A stretch of 64,000 nt of DNA from Flavobacterium cyanobacteriorum (GTDB taxonomy: Bacteria; Bacteroidota; Bacteroidia; Flavobacteriales; Flavobacteriaceae). The translations under genes were made by a program, and so were the position numbers. The stretch spans positions 26,144 to 90,143 of the forward strand of contig NZ_NOXV01000304.1 in assembly GCF_002251835.1 (NCBI RefSeq). Reading direction: 5' to 3'. The notes beneath the pieces were generated by a model that ran no database searches, was not told the DNA's origin, and saw nothing but the letters and a program-made list of their open reading frames with translations. Each line of letters begins with the position of its first letter. Position 1 is the first letter of the stretch. Shown here piece after piece: positions 26,298 through 35,636 of the stretch.

Positions 26298-27454
26298 GAA
26301 AAGTTTGTGTAGTAACGGGTACAAGGGCAGAGTACGGCCTGCTATACTGGACGATGAAGGCGCTTCAGGATGATCCTGAAGTACAATTAGATGTTTGTGT
26401 TACAGGAATGCATTTATCGCCGGAATTTGGATTGACATACAGGAAAATTATTGAAGACGGTTTTACTATAAATGAGAAAGTCGAAATTTTGCTGTCTTCT
26501 GACACATCAATAGGTGTTTCAAAAAGCATAGGTTTAGGCGTAATTAGTTTTGCTGAAGTTTTTGACAGGATTAAGCCGGATATAATACTTGTATTAGGCG
26601 ACCGTTTTGAAATATTTGCAGCATGTACTGCTGCCATGATAGCTAAAATTCCCATAGCACACTGTCATGGAGGCGAAGCAACCGAAGGTTTGATAGATGA
26701 GGCTATAAGGCATTCGGTAACTAAAATGTCCCACATACACTTTACGAGTACACAAGAATACAGGAACAGGGTAATACAACTGGGTGAGCAGCCCGGTAAT
26801 GTACATAATGTAGGTGCGCTAGGAATTGAAAACATTAACAGGCTCAAGCTTTTAAATAAGGAGGCTTTTGAAGAATCGATTAGTTTTAAGCTCAATAAAA
26901 AGAACTTTTTAATTACCTATCATCCTGTTACATTAGATCATTCATCTGCCGGACAACAATTTAATGAACTGCTCAAAGCATTGGATAAAATTGAAAATGC
27001 CACTTTAATATTCACTAAACCCAATGCAGATACCGATGGCCGGATAATCATTGAAATGATTGATGAATATGTTTCTAAAAACAGCGATAAAGCCGTGGCA
27101 TTTACATCACTGGGGCAGTTACGTTACCTATCGGCAATACAGTACATGGATGCCGTTATAGGCAATTCATCAAGCGGCCTTATTGAGGTGCCATCCTTTA
27201 AAGTGCCTACCATCAACATTGGCGACAGGCAGCAGGGCAGGGTTAAGGCAGCATCAGTTATAGATTGTGATGCCGATGAGTCATCAATATCAGGGAGCAT
27301 TAATAAAGCATTATCAAATGGCTTTAAAGAAGAAATTAAGGCATCGGAAAATCCATACGGGACAAGAAATTCTTCTGAAGATATAGTACAAGTGTTGAAA
27401 ACCTGTAGTTTAGACAATATAGTTAAAAAGAAATTTTATAACATAGTTAAATGA
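26294..27454 (+). CDS. legG: LegG-like hydrolysing 2-epimerase (NeuC family)
   Basis: This 386-residue GT-B-like enzyme starts VCVVTGTRAEYGLLYWTMKAL and has GDRFEIFAACTAAMIAKIP with HCHGGEATEG and IGNSSSGLIEVP, the NeuC/LegG pattern. It releases the nucleotide while inverting C2, giving 2,4-diamino-2,4,6-trideoxymannose derivative for LegI. Start overlaps the legI stop (ATGA) and its own stop overlaps the formyltransferase start, so this part is a compact operon. Confidence 0.92.
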   Translation: MRKVCVVTGTRAEYGLLYWTMKALQDDPEVQLDVCVTGMHLSPEFGLTYRKIIEDGFTINEKVEILLSSDTSIGVSKSIGLGVISFAEVFDRIKPDIILVLGDRFEIFAACTAAMIAKIPIAHCHGGEATEGLIDEAIRHSVTKMSHIHFTSTQEYRNRVIQLGEQPGNVHNVGALGIENINRLKLLNKEAFEESISFKLNKKNFLITYHPVTLDHSSAGQQFNELLKALDKIENATLIFTKPNADTDGRIIIEMIDEYVSKNSDKAVAFTSLGQLRYLSAIQYMDAVIGNSSSGLIEVPSFKVPTINIGDRQQGRVKAASVIDCDADESSISGSINKALSNGFKEEIKASENPYGTRNSSEDIVQVLKTCSLDNIVKKKFYNIVK

Positions 27455-28335
27455 GAATAATATTTATAGGGTCGGTGATTTTTTCAGCAAAGGCACTTGA
27501 AAAATTACTTTCTGTGAATGCCAATATCGTGGGTATAGTAACTAAGGAGGAATCCGCTTTTAACAGCGATTTCTTTGACCTTGCCACAATAGCAAAAAAG
27601 CATGGCATACCTTATAACTATGTAAACAATATAAACAGTGCAGAAAGTATTGAATGGATGGGTGCATTACAGCCCGATGTTATATTCTGCTTTGGCTGGT
27701 CTAACCTCATTAAAAAGCAGGTTTTGGAAATGTCGCGACTGGGGGTAATAGGTTTTCATCCGTCTCTTCTTCCTGATAATAAAGGCAGGCATCCGCTTAT
27801 ATGGGCAAAAGTACTGGGCTTGCCAAAAACGGGTTCTACTTTTTTCTTTATGGATGAGGGTGCTGATACAGGCGATATATTGTCCCAGCGTGAATTTGTA
27901 ATTGACTTTAATGATGATGCGGGTTCACTTTATGATAAAATGACAGCTACCGCGCTTGAGCAAATAGTTGATTTTCATGAAACGCTTAAGAATAATACAT
28001 ACAAAAGGACAAAACAGGATCCTTTAGCCGGAAATAACTGGAGAAAGAGAGGCATGAAAGACGGCCTTATTGATTTCAGGATGACGACCGAGACTATCTG
28101 TAACCTTGTACGCGGTCTTACAAGGCCATATGCCGGTGCCCACGCTGATTATAAGACAGAAGCCATTAAGGTGTGGAAAGCAGAGCCGGGAAATTTTACA
28201 AACGATAATATAGAACCTGGCAAAGTCTTGCAAACACAAGAGGCCAGTATTGAAGTAAAAACAGGAAATGGCTCCATATGGCTTATAGAACATGAATTTA
28301 CAGAACTGCCCGAAGCAGGCACATATATAATTTAA
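27451..28335 (+). CDS. Sugar N-formyltransferase-like protein in the nonulosonate operon
   Basis: This 294-residue protein has the 10-formyltetrahydrofolate-dependent formyltransferase fold. The catalytic His (H103 in GFHPSLLP) and Asp (D139 in DEGADTGDIL) are present with the 36-residue spacing seen in Met-tRNA formyltransferase. The usual Asn two residues before the His is Gly (G101). A C-terminal domain follows (about residues 200-294). Its place between legG and a PIG-L deacetylase gene argues for a sugar amine, not Met-tRNA, as acceptor. A formylated legionaminic-type sugar is inferred. Confidence 0.8.
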   Translation: MRIIFIGSVIFSAKALEKLLSVNANIVGIVTKEESAFNSDFFDLATIAKKHGIPYNYVNNINSAESIEWMGALQPDVIFCFGWSNLIKKQVLEMSRLGVIGFHPSLLPDNKGRHPLIWAKVLGLPKTGSTFFFMDEGADTGDILSQREFVIDFNDDAGSLYDKMTATALEQIVDFHETLKNNTYKRTKQDPLAGNNWRKRGMKDGLIDFRMTTETICNLVRGLTRPYAGAHADYKTEAIKVWKAEPGNFTNDNIEPGKVLQTQEASIEVKTGNGSIWLIEHEFTELPEAGTYII

Positions 28336-28351
28336 AGCACAGCTATACTGC

Positions 28352-29023
28352 ATGAAAAATGTGATAGTAATTTCTGCTCATCCTGATGACGAAACACTTG
28401 GCGTGGGTGGTACAATGTTAAAGCATATTGCTAATGGTGATAAGGTTTACTGGCTTATTATAACAAATGTTTTTGAGGAGCAGGGCTTTACAAAAGAAAG
28501 GGTTGAAAGCAGGCAGGAGGAGATAAGAAAAGTGGAAAGAATGTTTGGCATTACAAAAACATTTATGCTGAACTATCCTACCATGACATTATCTTCATCG
28601 AGTGTAATAAAAATGGTGCCCCAAATTTCCAAAGTTTTTATGGAGGTGAAGCCTGAAATTATTTACAGCCTGAACAGGTCTGACGCCCACTCTGACCACC
28701 GGGTAATTTTTGATGCAACAATTGCGTGTACTAAATCATTCCGCTATCCTTTCATCAAACAAATTTTAATGTATGAATGCATTAGCGAAACTGAGTTTGC
28801 ACCTGCCCTCCACGAAAAAGCATTTATACCAAATTACTACGTGGATATTACGGATTATCTGGACAAAAAGCTTGAGATAATGAAAGTATTTGAATCAGAA
28901 ATTGCCCCCGCTCCTTTCCCCCGTTCGCTGGAAAACATAAGAGCCTTGGCGCATTTTAGGGGAGCAAGCGCAGGGGTACATTATGCCGAAGCATTTCAAT
29001 TACTTAAATTTATAGATAAATAA
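28352..29023 (+). CDS. PIG-L/LmbE-family deacetylase
   Basis: This 223-residue protein has the zinc motif AHPDDETLGVGGTMLKH near the N-terminus and the third ligand in SDAHSDHRVIF. PIG-L enzymes remove N-acetyl groups from GlcNAc-type sugars. Within the leg operon, next to a formyltransferase, it could free an amine on an intermediate or on the nonulosonate so that it can be reacylated. The 16-base gap to the previous gene supports co-transcription. Confidence 0.85.
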   Translation: MKNVIVISAHPDDETLGVGGTMLKHIANGDKVYWLIITNVFEEQGFTKERVESRQEEIRKVERMFGITKTFMLNYPTMTLSSSSVIKMVPQISKVFMEVKPEIIYSLNRSDAHSDHRVIFDATIACTKSFRYPFIKQILMYECISETEFAPALHEKAFIPNYYVDITDYLDKKLEIMKVFESEIAPAPFPRSLENIRALAHFRGASAGVHYAEAFQLLKFIDK

Positions 29024-29033
29024 TATTAACACT

Positions 29034-30080
29034 ATGAGAAATTACCGGGAGCATCTTCTCCAGTCCGGCAGTACTATTAAGCAAGCCTTGCACCAGCTCG
29101 ATATTCTTGCTAAAGATGCTATTCTGTTCATAGTAGACGATGCTGATGTCCTGATAGGCTCCCTGACCGATGGCGATGTAAGGCGCGGACTTTTAAAAGG
29201 GATTACTATCGATCATACAGTTAATGAAATCATACAGCCGCACCCGAAATTTATCAGAAAAGGGGAACAAAATATTCAACAAATAATTGAGTACCGGGAA
29301 GGTAATTTCAGGATTTTACCCGTTTTAGACAAGGAGAACCGTGTGGTAAATGTTATTAACTTCAGGGAAATCCGCTCCTATCTGCCTGTAGATGCTGTTA
29401 TTATGGCAGGAGGCAGGGGACAAAGGCTCCGGCCGCTTACCGATAGCGTGCCAAAACCATTATTGAAGGTTGGTCACAAAGCAATTATGGAACATAATGT
29501 AGACCGGCTTGCTTTATATGGGATTGATGATTTTTGGTTTTCCGTAAAATATCTTGGGGAGCAGATAGAAGCATATTTTGGCAACGGTAAAGAAAGAAAC
29601 ATTACCATCCAGTATATATGGGAAGATTCGCCTCTGGGAACAATTGGGGCAGTATCTAAAGTACAAAATTTCGAACATGATTATATCCTGGTTACCAACT
29701 CAGACCTTTTGACCAATCTGGATTATGAAAACTTTTTTGTTGATTTCATAAATAATGATGCTGATTTTGCAGTTGTAACCATCCCCTATCAGGTTAAGGT
29801 GCCTTATGCCGTACTTGAAACAGATTCGGGAAGTATAAAAAGCTTCAAGGAGAAACCTACTTATACCTATTACTCCAACGGTGGCATTTACCTGATGAAG
29901 AAGTCAGTACTTGATTACCTTCCTAAAAACAGTTTCTTTAATGCAACTGATCTCATGGAAAAATTGATTGCCGAACAGAAAAAAGTTATTTCCTACCCGC
30001 TTATAGGATACTGGCTGGATGTAGGCAAGCATGAAGACTTTGAAAAAGCACAGCAAGACATTAAGCAAATTAAATTTTAA
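29034..30080 (+). CDS. ptmE: PtmE-like CBS-domain nucleotidyltransferase
   Basis: This 348-residue protein has an N-terminal CBS pair (residues about 8-118, with FIVDDADVLIGSLTDGDVRRG) and then a sugar-1-phosphate nucleotidyltransferase domain (DAVIMAGGRGQRLRPLTDS, KPLLKVGHKAI). This arrangement matches Campylobacter PtmE, which makes the GDP-linked glucosamine used by the legionaminic acid route. It lies directly before the CMP-sugar synthetase gene. PtmA and PtmF homologues are not seen in the window. Confidence 0.85.
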   Translation: MRNYREHLLQSGSTIKQALHQLDILAKDAILFIVDDADVLIGSLTDGDVRRGLLKGITIDHTVNEIIQPHPKFIRKGEQNIQQIIEYREGNFRILPVLDKENRVVNVINFREIRSYLPVDAVIMAGGRGQRLRPLTDSVPKPLLKVGHKAIMEHNVDRLALYGIDDFWFSVKYLGEQIEAYFGNGKERNITIQYIWEDSPLGTIGAVSKVQNFEHDYILVTNSDLLTNLDYENFFVDFINNDADFAVVTIPYQVKVPYAVLETDSGSIKSFKEKPTYTYYSNGGIYLMKKSVLDYLPKNSFFNATDLMEKLIAEQKKVISYPLIGYWLDVGKHEDFEKAQQDIKQIKF

Positions 30081-30082
30081 TT

Positions 30083-30775
30083 GTGGAAAAACTGGTTGTA
30101 ATTCCTGCGCGGGGCGGTTCCAAGGGAGTACCCCAAAAAAATATTAAATTGCTGCATGGTATTCCCCTAATCCATTATACTGTAAATGAGGCCAGGAAGG
30201 TTTTTGATGACAGCCGGATTATTGTTTCTACAGATGACGAAGTAATAAAAGATACTACGGAAAGAACAGGCTTAAAAGTCCCTTTTCTGCGGCCTCAAGA
30301 ACTTGCCACAGACACGGCAGGTACCTATGAAGTGTTGCTGCATGCCCTAAACTATTTTGAAAGTACCGGGAAACGCGCGGATGTGCTTATACTCCTTCAG
30401 CCCACTTCGCCTTTCAGGAAAGCCAGGCATATCGAAGAGGCCTTACAATTATATACTGCTGAAACAGATATGGTGGTTTCAGTTAAGGAAACAAAAGCAA
30501 ATCCTTATTACCTGCTTTTTGAAGAAAATAAAGAGGGCTATCTGCAAAAGAGCAAGCCGGGGCATTATATACGCCGACAGGACTGCCCTCAGGTCTGGGA
30601 ATATAATGGCGCTGTATATATTATCAATGTTGAAAGCCTTAAAAGTAAACCTATTGCAGATTTTACCCGTGTAAGAAAATATGTTATGGATGAATTTTCA
30701 TCACATGATATTGATACACCGTATGATTGGCTTGTTGCAGAGTCTATAGCACAGTTACAGAATATTAATGGATAG
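30083..30775 (+). CDS. legF: LegF-like CMP-nonulosonate synthetase
   Basis: This 230-residue protein starts at GTG two bases after ptmE. It has the CMP-sialate synthetase motifs VVIPARGGSKGVPQKNIK and LLQPTSPFR, and a C-terminal YNGAVYIIN and SHDIDTPYDW. It activates the nine-carbon acid with CTP for transfer. Its end overlaps the flippase start by 8 bases, tying activation to export genes. Confidence 0.9.
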   Translation: MEKLVVIPARGGSKGVPQKNIKLLHGIPLIHYTVNEARKVFDDSRIIVSTDDEVIKDTTERTGLKVPFLRPQELATDTAGTYEVLLHALNYFESTGKRADVLILLQPTSPFRKARHIEEALQLYTAETDMVVSVKETKANPYYLLFEENKEGYLQKSKPGHYIRRQDCPQVWEYNGAVYIINVESLKSKPIADFTRVRKYVMDEFSSHDIDTPYDWLVAESIAQLQNING

Positions 30776-32210
30776 TTTAAGGAAAAAAACAATATCCGGC
30801 CTTTTGTGGACATTTAGCCAGCAGTTTGGCGTTCAGTTTATTAATTTCTTTGTATCGGTTGTTCTTGCGCGGTTGTTACTGCCACAGGAGTTCGGGTTAA
30901 TAGGCATGATAGCTATATTTGTTGCTATTGGTAATTCTTTGGTAGACAGTGGAATGACTTCAAGCCTTATACGTACTGAAAATCCTGATGATATTGATTA
31001 TTCTACTGTGTTTTATACTAATTTCAGTATAAGCTTACTGTCTTACTTCATCGTTTATTCTCTTGCCCCTTATATTTCATCTTTTTTTTCACAAGATATA
31101 CTCATAGGCATTATAAGGGTTTACTGCCTTACATTCATCATAAGGGCTTTTTCTACTGTCCAGAGCACGCGTCTAAACAAGGAAATGAATTTCAAAACAC
31201 AAATGCTTATCAATATTCCTTCTTTGGTTCTTGGGGGTGTGTGTGGTATAATATTAGCATATAATGGCTATGGAGTATGGAGCCTTGTATATATGAATCT
31301 TATTCAAACATGTATAGGTACAATACAGCTCTGGATATATTCAAAATGGAAACCAAAATTGGTTTTCAGTCGGGAGCGGCTGAAATTTCACTTAGGTTTT
31401 GGTTATAAACTAACACTGGCAGGGCTTACAGATACTTTTGTAAAGAATTTTTATAATATAATCATTGGCAGGGTTTTTCCTGCGGCCCAGTTAGGTTTCT
31501 TTACTAGGGCAAAAACGCTTCAGGAGTTACCTATAACCAATATTTCTGCAGCGCTGAACAAAGTAACGTACCCGGTTTTTTCTTCAATTGTAAATGATAA
31601 TACAAAACTTAATTCCGTTTATAAACGCCTTTCCCAGCAGGTTTTTTTTTGGGTTTGCCCTATACTTACGGCATCGGTTATTGTAGCAGAGCCCTTGATA
31701 AAATTTTTACTTACTGAAAAGTGGCTCCCGGCCGTCCCGTACTTCCAGCTGCTTTGTATTGCAGGCATTGTTACTCCGCTTAACTCCTATAATTTGAACA
31801 TTCTCCTGATCAAAGGCCGCAGCGATATTTATCTCAGGCTTGGGATTGTACGGAACATTATAGCTGTAGCAGGGGCCCTGCTCATATTACCTTTTGGCAT
31901 GTATGGGCTATTGTATGGTATTATTCTCTCTACGTACCTAACTTTTTTCATCAATGCCTATTTTTGCGGGAAGTATATTGATATGTCAGTAGTTAACCAG
32001 CTTAAAGATACTTTACCTGTTTTTCTTATAAGTATCCTTGCAGGCCTCACAGGCTATTTCATAGAGTTTTTGTTAATTTCCTGCTTTAATAGTGACTTAC
32101 TTGTGCTTATCGCCTCTGTATCCTGTATTTTTCTTTTTTATTTTGGTATATCTTACGCGGTAAAACTACCTGCTGCCATCGAAATTAAAACCATGCTGCT
32201 CAAGCGATGA
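30768..32210 (+). CDS. wzx: Wzx-type polysaccharide flippase
   Basis: This 480-residue protein of the MOP superfamily (PST type) has about 14 hydrophobic segments and starts KKTISGLLWTFSQQFGVQFI, the usual N-terminus of this group; FFTRAKTLQELPI is also typical. It should flip the undecaprenyl-linked repeat unit across the inner membrane. It is AT-rich, as are the next two genes, which is common for serotype-specific genes. Confidence 0.9.
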   Translation: MDSLRKKTISGLLWTFSQQFGVQFINFFVSVVLARLLLPQEFGLIGMIAIFVAIGNSLVDSGMTSSLIRTENPDDIDYSTVFYTNFSISLLSYFIVYSLAPYISSFFSQDILIGIIRVYCLTFIIRAFSTVQSTRLNKEMNFKTQMLINIPSLVLGGVCGIILAYNGYGVWSLVYMNLIQTCIGTIQLWIYSKWKPKLVFSRERLKFHLGFGYKLTLAGLTDTFVKNFYNIIIGRVFPAAQLGFFTRAKTLQELPITNISAALNKVTYPVFSSIVNDNTKLNSVYKRLSQQVFFWVCPILTASVIVAEPLIKFLLTEKWLPAVPYFQLLCIAGIVTPLNSYNLNILLIKGRSDIYLRLGIVRNIIAVAGALLILPFGMYGLLYGIILSTYLTFFINAYFCGKYIDMSVVNQLKDTLPVFLISILAGLTGYFIEFLLISCFNSDLLVLIASVSCIFLFYFGISYAVKLPAAIEIKTMLLKR

Positions 32211-33265
32211 CTCTTAGCAAAGAAAAAATTTTATTTTTAGTACATACTGAATACCATATGATGGTAGCATTAACCATCATTGCAGATAATTTTGCTGATG
32301 CTACAAAGTATGACATTATAATATATCAAACGGAAGATTATTCCAAAAGGAGGTTCCAGTTCCAAAAAGATATACACCTCTTGCCAAACCTTAATTATAT
32401 TGTAATCCGGTACGATGAAAACAGTAATACGTTTAATGAAGAGCTGTTCAAAGCCGTACATACAATTTCGAGAACCGGTTTCAGCAGGTTTGTCATGTTT
32501 AACCATCATTCTTTCCTGGCAATATATCTTTCTAGAAAACTTGCCCTGAAGAATACTCGGATAGTATTAGCTCCGGATGGCCTTAAGCCTTATTCAAATA
32601 CCAGAAGGATGACTCCCCGCTGGAGCTTAAAAACCGCAATTAAGTTTTATAAATTTATAAAAGGTAACAGGCTTTCTTATTTTTTTCATTATCCAAGCCT
32701 TGAATATGCTAACCTAAAAGAAATAAGCCTTATATATATACATTTTCCAAAGGCTTTTTTAAATTTTAGGAATATTGTTACTAAAGAAGTAAAAGTTCTT
32801 GAATCTGAAAATTCAAAACATTTGGTGAGCCGGTATTTTAAATTCTCAACAAGCAATGAGGAAATTTTTAATAATGTTATTTTTTTTATAAACCAGCCAC
32901 TAAACAATCAGGATATTTATAACTTTGAAATTGATTTATTAGAACAAATCAAACTAAAATTTCCGCATTATAAACTGGTCATAAAACTACATCCGCTGAC
33001 TGATTATGATCATGTGGAAAAATTTAAGGCATTAAATGCAACTATAATATCAGAAACCTATCCTGCAGAATTATATATTGCGCAGCTTAAACATTCTATC
33101 GTACTGAGTTTCTGGTCAACAGCATCATTAATAGACAATCCTTCATGCAGGTTTTACTGGCTATACCCCATGCTCCAGAATCGGGGAATTATGTTGAGCT
33201 ATATTAATATACAGAACCCTACCGAACATATACTGGAGGTCTCTTCAATTGAACAACTACAATGA
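32207..33265 (+). CDS. Sialyltransferase-like GT-B protein, candidate nonulosonate transferase
   Basis: This 352-residue protein shows the three short motifs of bacterial GT-B sialyltransferases: a D-G pair in LAPDGLKPYS, the HP motif in VIKLHPLTD, and the S/T-rich motif in SFWSTASLI near the C-terminus. It has no signal or membrane segment. It follows the flippase with a 4-base overlap (ATGA) and precedes the polymerase. In a cluster making a CMP-activated legionaminic-type sugar it is the best candidate for its transferase; the family match is by motif only. Confidence 0.65.
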   Translation: MTLSKEKILFLVHTEYHMMVALTIIADNFADATKYDIIIYQTEDYSKRRFQFQKDIHLLPNLNYIVIRYDENSNTFNEELFKAVHTISRTGFSRFVMFNHHSFLAIYLSRKLALKNTRIVLAPDGLKPYSNTRRMTPRWSLKTAIKFYKFIKGNRLSYFFHYPSLEYANLKEISLIYIHFPKAFLNFRNIVTKEVKVLESENSKHLVSRYFKFSTSNEEIFNNVIFFINQPLNNQDIYNFEIDLLEQIKLKFPHYKLVIKLHPLTDYDHVEKFKALNATIISETYPAELYIAQLKHSIVLSFWSTASLIDNPSCRFYWLYPMLQNRGIMLSYINIQNPTEHILEVSSIEQLQ

Positions 33266-34500
33266 GGGTAAATTACAATTCCATAGAAAAACAAAATACT
33301 GCCTGGGCCTATATCCTGTTTTTTATATGGCCACTTCTTGCCTTGATTGTCTCATTTAAAAACTTGGGGTATAAATATTCCAGGGTAATAATTATCCTCT
33401 TCTTCGGATTATTTGGCTACACCTTTATATTTAACGAGATGTCAGACTCTTATCGGCATGCGGAGTCCTTTAAATTAACAGCGACCAAGCCGTTTGGCGA
33501 TTTTTTTAATATTGTAAGCGGGCTTTATTCTGAAGAAGGTACTAAGCCCGATTTTGTAATGGACCTCATAAGTTTTATTGTAACAAGGTTTACAGATAAT
33601 ACCAAGATTTATTTCATGGTGCTTTCCCTGATTTTAGGGTGGATGCTCATGGTAAATATCAAACTGTTATTAAGCCTCTACGAGAAAAACAAAACAGCGG
33701 CAGGGATTATTTTTATTGCTTTCCTGATTATTATAATGCCTCCATCCCGCATACTGTCCTTCCGCCATTATTTGGGGCTTTTGGTTTTTGTTTATTCTTT
33801 ATATAAATATTTTACCGAAAAAAAACTCATATATCTACTGTTATTAACTTTTTCGATTTTTATACATTTTGGGTTTTTAATGCTGGTTGGCCTCTTTTAT
33901 ATCTATAAATTGTGTGGGCGCCAAAACAGGGTTTATTATATTTTGATTATTCTGTCTTTTATTTTTTACGAACAGTCTGCTACATTGCTTAAAAGCTATG
34001 GTGTAGGCTTAGGCGGTCTGGATAAGACCGTGCGGGGCTATACACATGAAAAGTACCTCGAAAGGGTTGCAGGATATCAGAATAACAGGAATATCATTAT
34101 TAATTCTTATGCAAGATGGACTACTTTGTTTATGATATTGTCACTTATTTATCACAAACTCAGGATAAAGAATTTCGATAAAGTATCTGAATACCTGTAC
34201 TCCTTTCTTCTGCTTTTTTTTGCCTTCGTAAATTTTATGCAGGGCCTTGAGGCAATAGCCAACCGGTTTAGCGTGGTATTCCAGGTTCTAAGTTGTGTAT
34301 TTTATGTGCATTTATATTCTCAGAACAATGTAAAAATCCCCACTGTTTTCAGGCAGGTATCGCTCATTTTCTTGTTACTTAACGCTGTAGTGCTTATAAG
34401 GGTTACATTTGAATATACCAACATGCTCGTGCTTGTTCCTTTCGTTCCTGTTTCCCTCCTTGTTGATTCAGACAGTACAATATTAAACCTTATCAAATAG
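33262..34500 (+). CDS. wzy: EpsG-type Wzy polymerase
   Basis: This 412-residue protein has about ten hydrophobic segments and the EpsG-like region NEMSDSYRHAESFKLT, followed by a long periplasmic-type loop. Such proteins polymerise repeat units made by Wzx-dependent pathways. It overlaps its neighbours at both ends (ATGA before; one base shared with the GTG of the next gene). Wzy sequences diverge strongly, so the call rests on topology and context. Confidence 0.8.
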   Translation: MRVNYNSIEKQNTAWAYILFFIWPLLALIVSFKNLGYKYSRVIIILFFGLFGYTFIFNEMSDSYRHAESFKLTATKPFGDFFNIVSGLYSEEGTKPDFVMDLISFIVTRFTDNTKIYFMVLSLILGWMLMVNIKLLLSLYEKNKTAAGIIFIAFLIIIMPPSRILSFRHYLGLLVFVYSLYKYFTEKKLIYLLLLTFSIFIHFGFLMLVGLFYIYKLCGRQNRVYYILIILSFIFYEQSATLLKSYGVGLGGLDKTVRGYTHEKYLERVAGYQNNRNIIINSYARWTTLFMILSLIYHKLRIKNFDKVSEYLYSFLLLFFAFVNFMQGLEAIANRFSVVFQVLSCVFYVHLYSQNNVKIPTVFRQVSLIFLLLNAVVLIRVTFEYTNMLVLVPFVPVSLLVDSDSTILNLIK

Positions 34501-35636
34501 TGGCAAAAACTATAGGTATAGCAGCAAGTTTATTTAATAAACTATATAACTTGGCCGGCTGGAAAACTAAACGCCAACTGGTTATTTTTACCTCAGATGA
34601 CTGGGGCAGTGTAAGGGTACCCTCAGCAGAGGCAAGGGAGAATCTATCTAAAAACGGTATTTCTATGGACTCAAACCGTTTTAACAGGTTTGATACCCTG
34701 GAGTCGAATAAAGACATGGAATGCCTTTTTGAAATCCTCACAAAGCATAAAGACAGGAAGGGCTGCCATCCTGTATTCACAGCCCTTACCAATGTGGCAA
34801 ACCCTGATTTTGAAACAATAGAAAAAAGCGCATTTACAGAATATGCGTATGAGCCTTTTACTACTACATTAAGTAAATATGAGGGGCGCGATAAAGTATA
34901 TGAAATGTATAAGCAGGGTATTGCACAGCATATATTTGTGCCGGAATTTCATGGGCGTGAACACGTAAACATAAACAGGTGGATGAAAGCTTTACATGCG
35001 GGGCATGAAGTCAGTATTAAAGCATTCAGGGAACATTTTTATTTTATTGATGATGCAGATTTGCTTCCTGAAATAAAAAAAGGCTTTGACTGTGCTTTTG
35101 ATATTGACAGCCCTACCGAAGTACAGGGCCATAAGGCTATCATTAAAGATGGATTAGATTTATTTGAAAACTTATTTAATTACAGGGCTTCTTTCTTTAC
35201 GGCTCCTTCTATGATTTTTAGCCCCGCTATTGAGATAGAATTAAAAGATTCCGGTATTGAAGTGATAGATGTTCCCAGGCTGCAAAAAATCCCTTTGGGC
35301 AATAACAGATATAAAAAGAAATTAAATTTCATGGGCAGCAAGAACACACATAAGCAATTTTATGTAACACGTAATGCTGTTTTTGAGCCCAATATACAAG
35401 ATGATTCTGATAGTATAGGCAGTTGTCTTAAAAATATAGCCGAAGCTTTTAAAAATAACAGCCCGGCCATAATAAGCAATCACCGTGCGGCTTTTACAGG
35501 AGGTCTTAATCCAGAAAATCGTGAAAAAGGTATTAAAGCACTGGATTGCCTGCTGGGAAAAATTGTTGATACATGGCCTAATGTAGAGTTTATAACTATG
35601 AAGCAGTTGCACTATATAATGAATAACAGTGATTAG
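34500..35636 (+). CDS. NodB-like polysaccharide deacetylase-type protein, tandem copy 1
   Basis: This 378-residue protein, with GTG start overlapping the polymerase stop, has no signal peptide. NodB-like metal ligands can be read: Asp pair in IFTSDDWGSVRVP and HxxxH in FHGREHVN, then RASFFTAPS and ISNHRAAF. The product may deacetylate (or otherwise modify) a cytoplasmic sugar intermediate or lipid-linked unit. The next gene is a diverged paralog with the same motifs. Substrate unknown. Confidence 0.65.
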   Translation: MAKTIGIAASLFNKLYNLAGWKTKRQLVIFTSDDWGSVRVPSAEARENLSKNGISMDSNRFNRFDTLESNKDMECLFEILTKHKDRKGCHPVFTALTNVANPDFETIEKSAFTEYAYEPFTTTLSKYEGRDKVYEMYKQGIAQHIFVPEFHGREHVNINRWMKALHAGHEVSIKAFREHFYFIDDADLLPEIKKGFDCAFDIDSPTEVQGHKAIIKDGLDLFENLFNYRASFFTAPSMIFSPAIEIELKDSGIEVIDVPRLQKIPLGNNRYKKKLNFMGSKNTHKQFYVTRNAVFEPNIQDDSDSIGSCLKNIAEAFKNNSPAIISNHRAAFTGGLNPENREKGIKALDCLLGKIVDTWPNVEFITMKQLHYIMNNSD

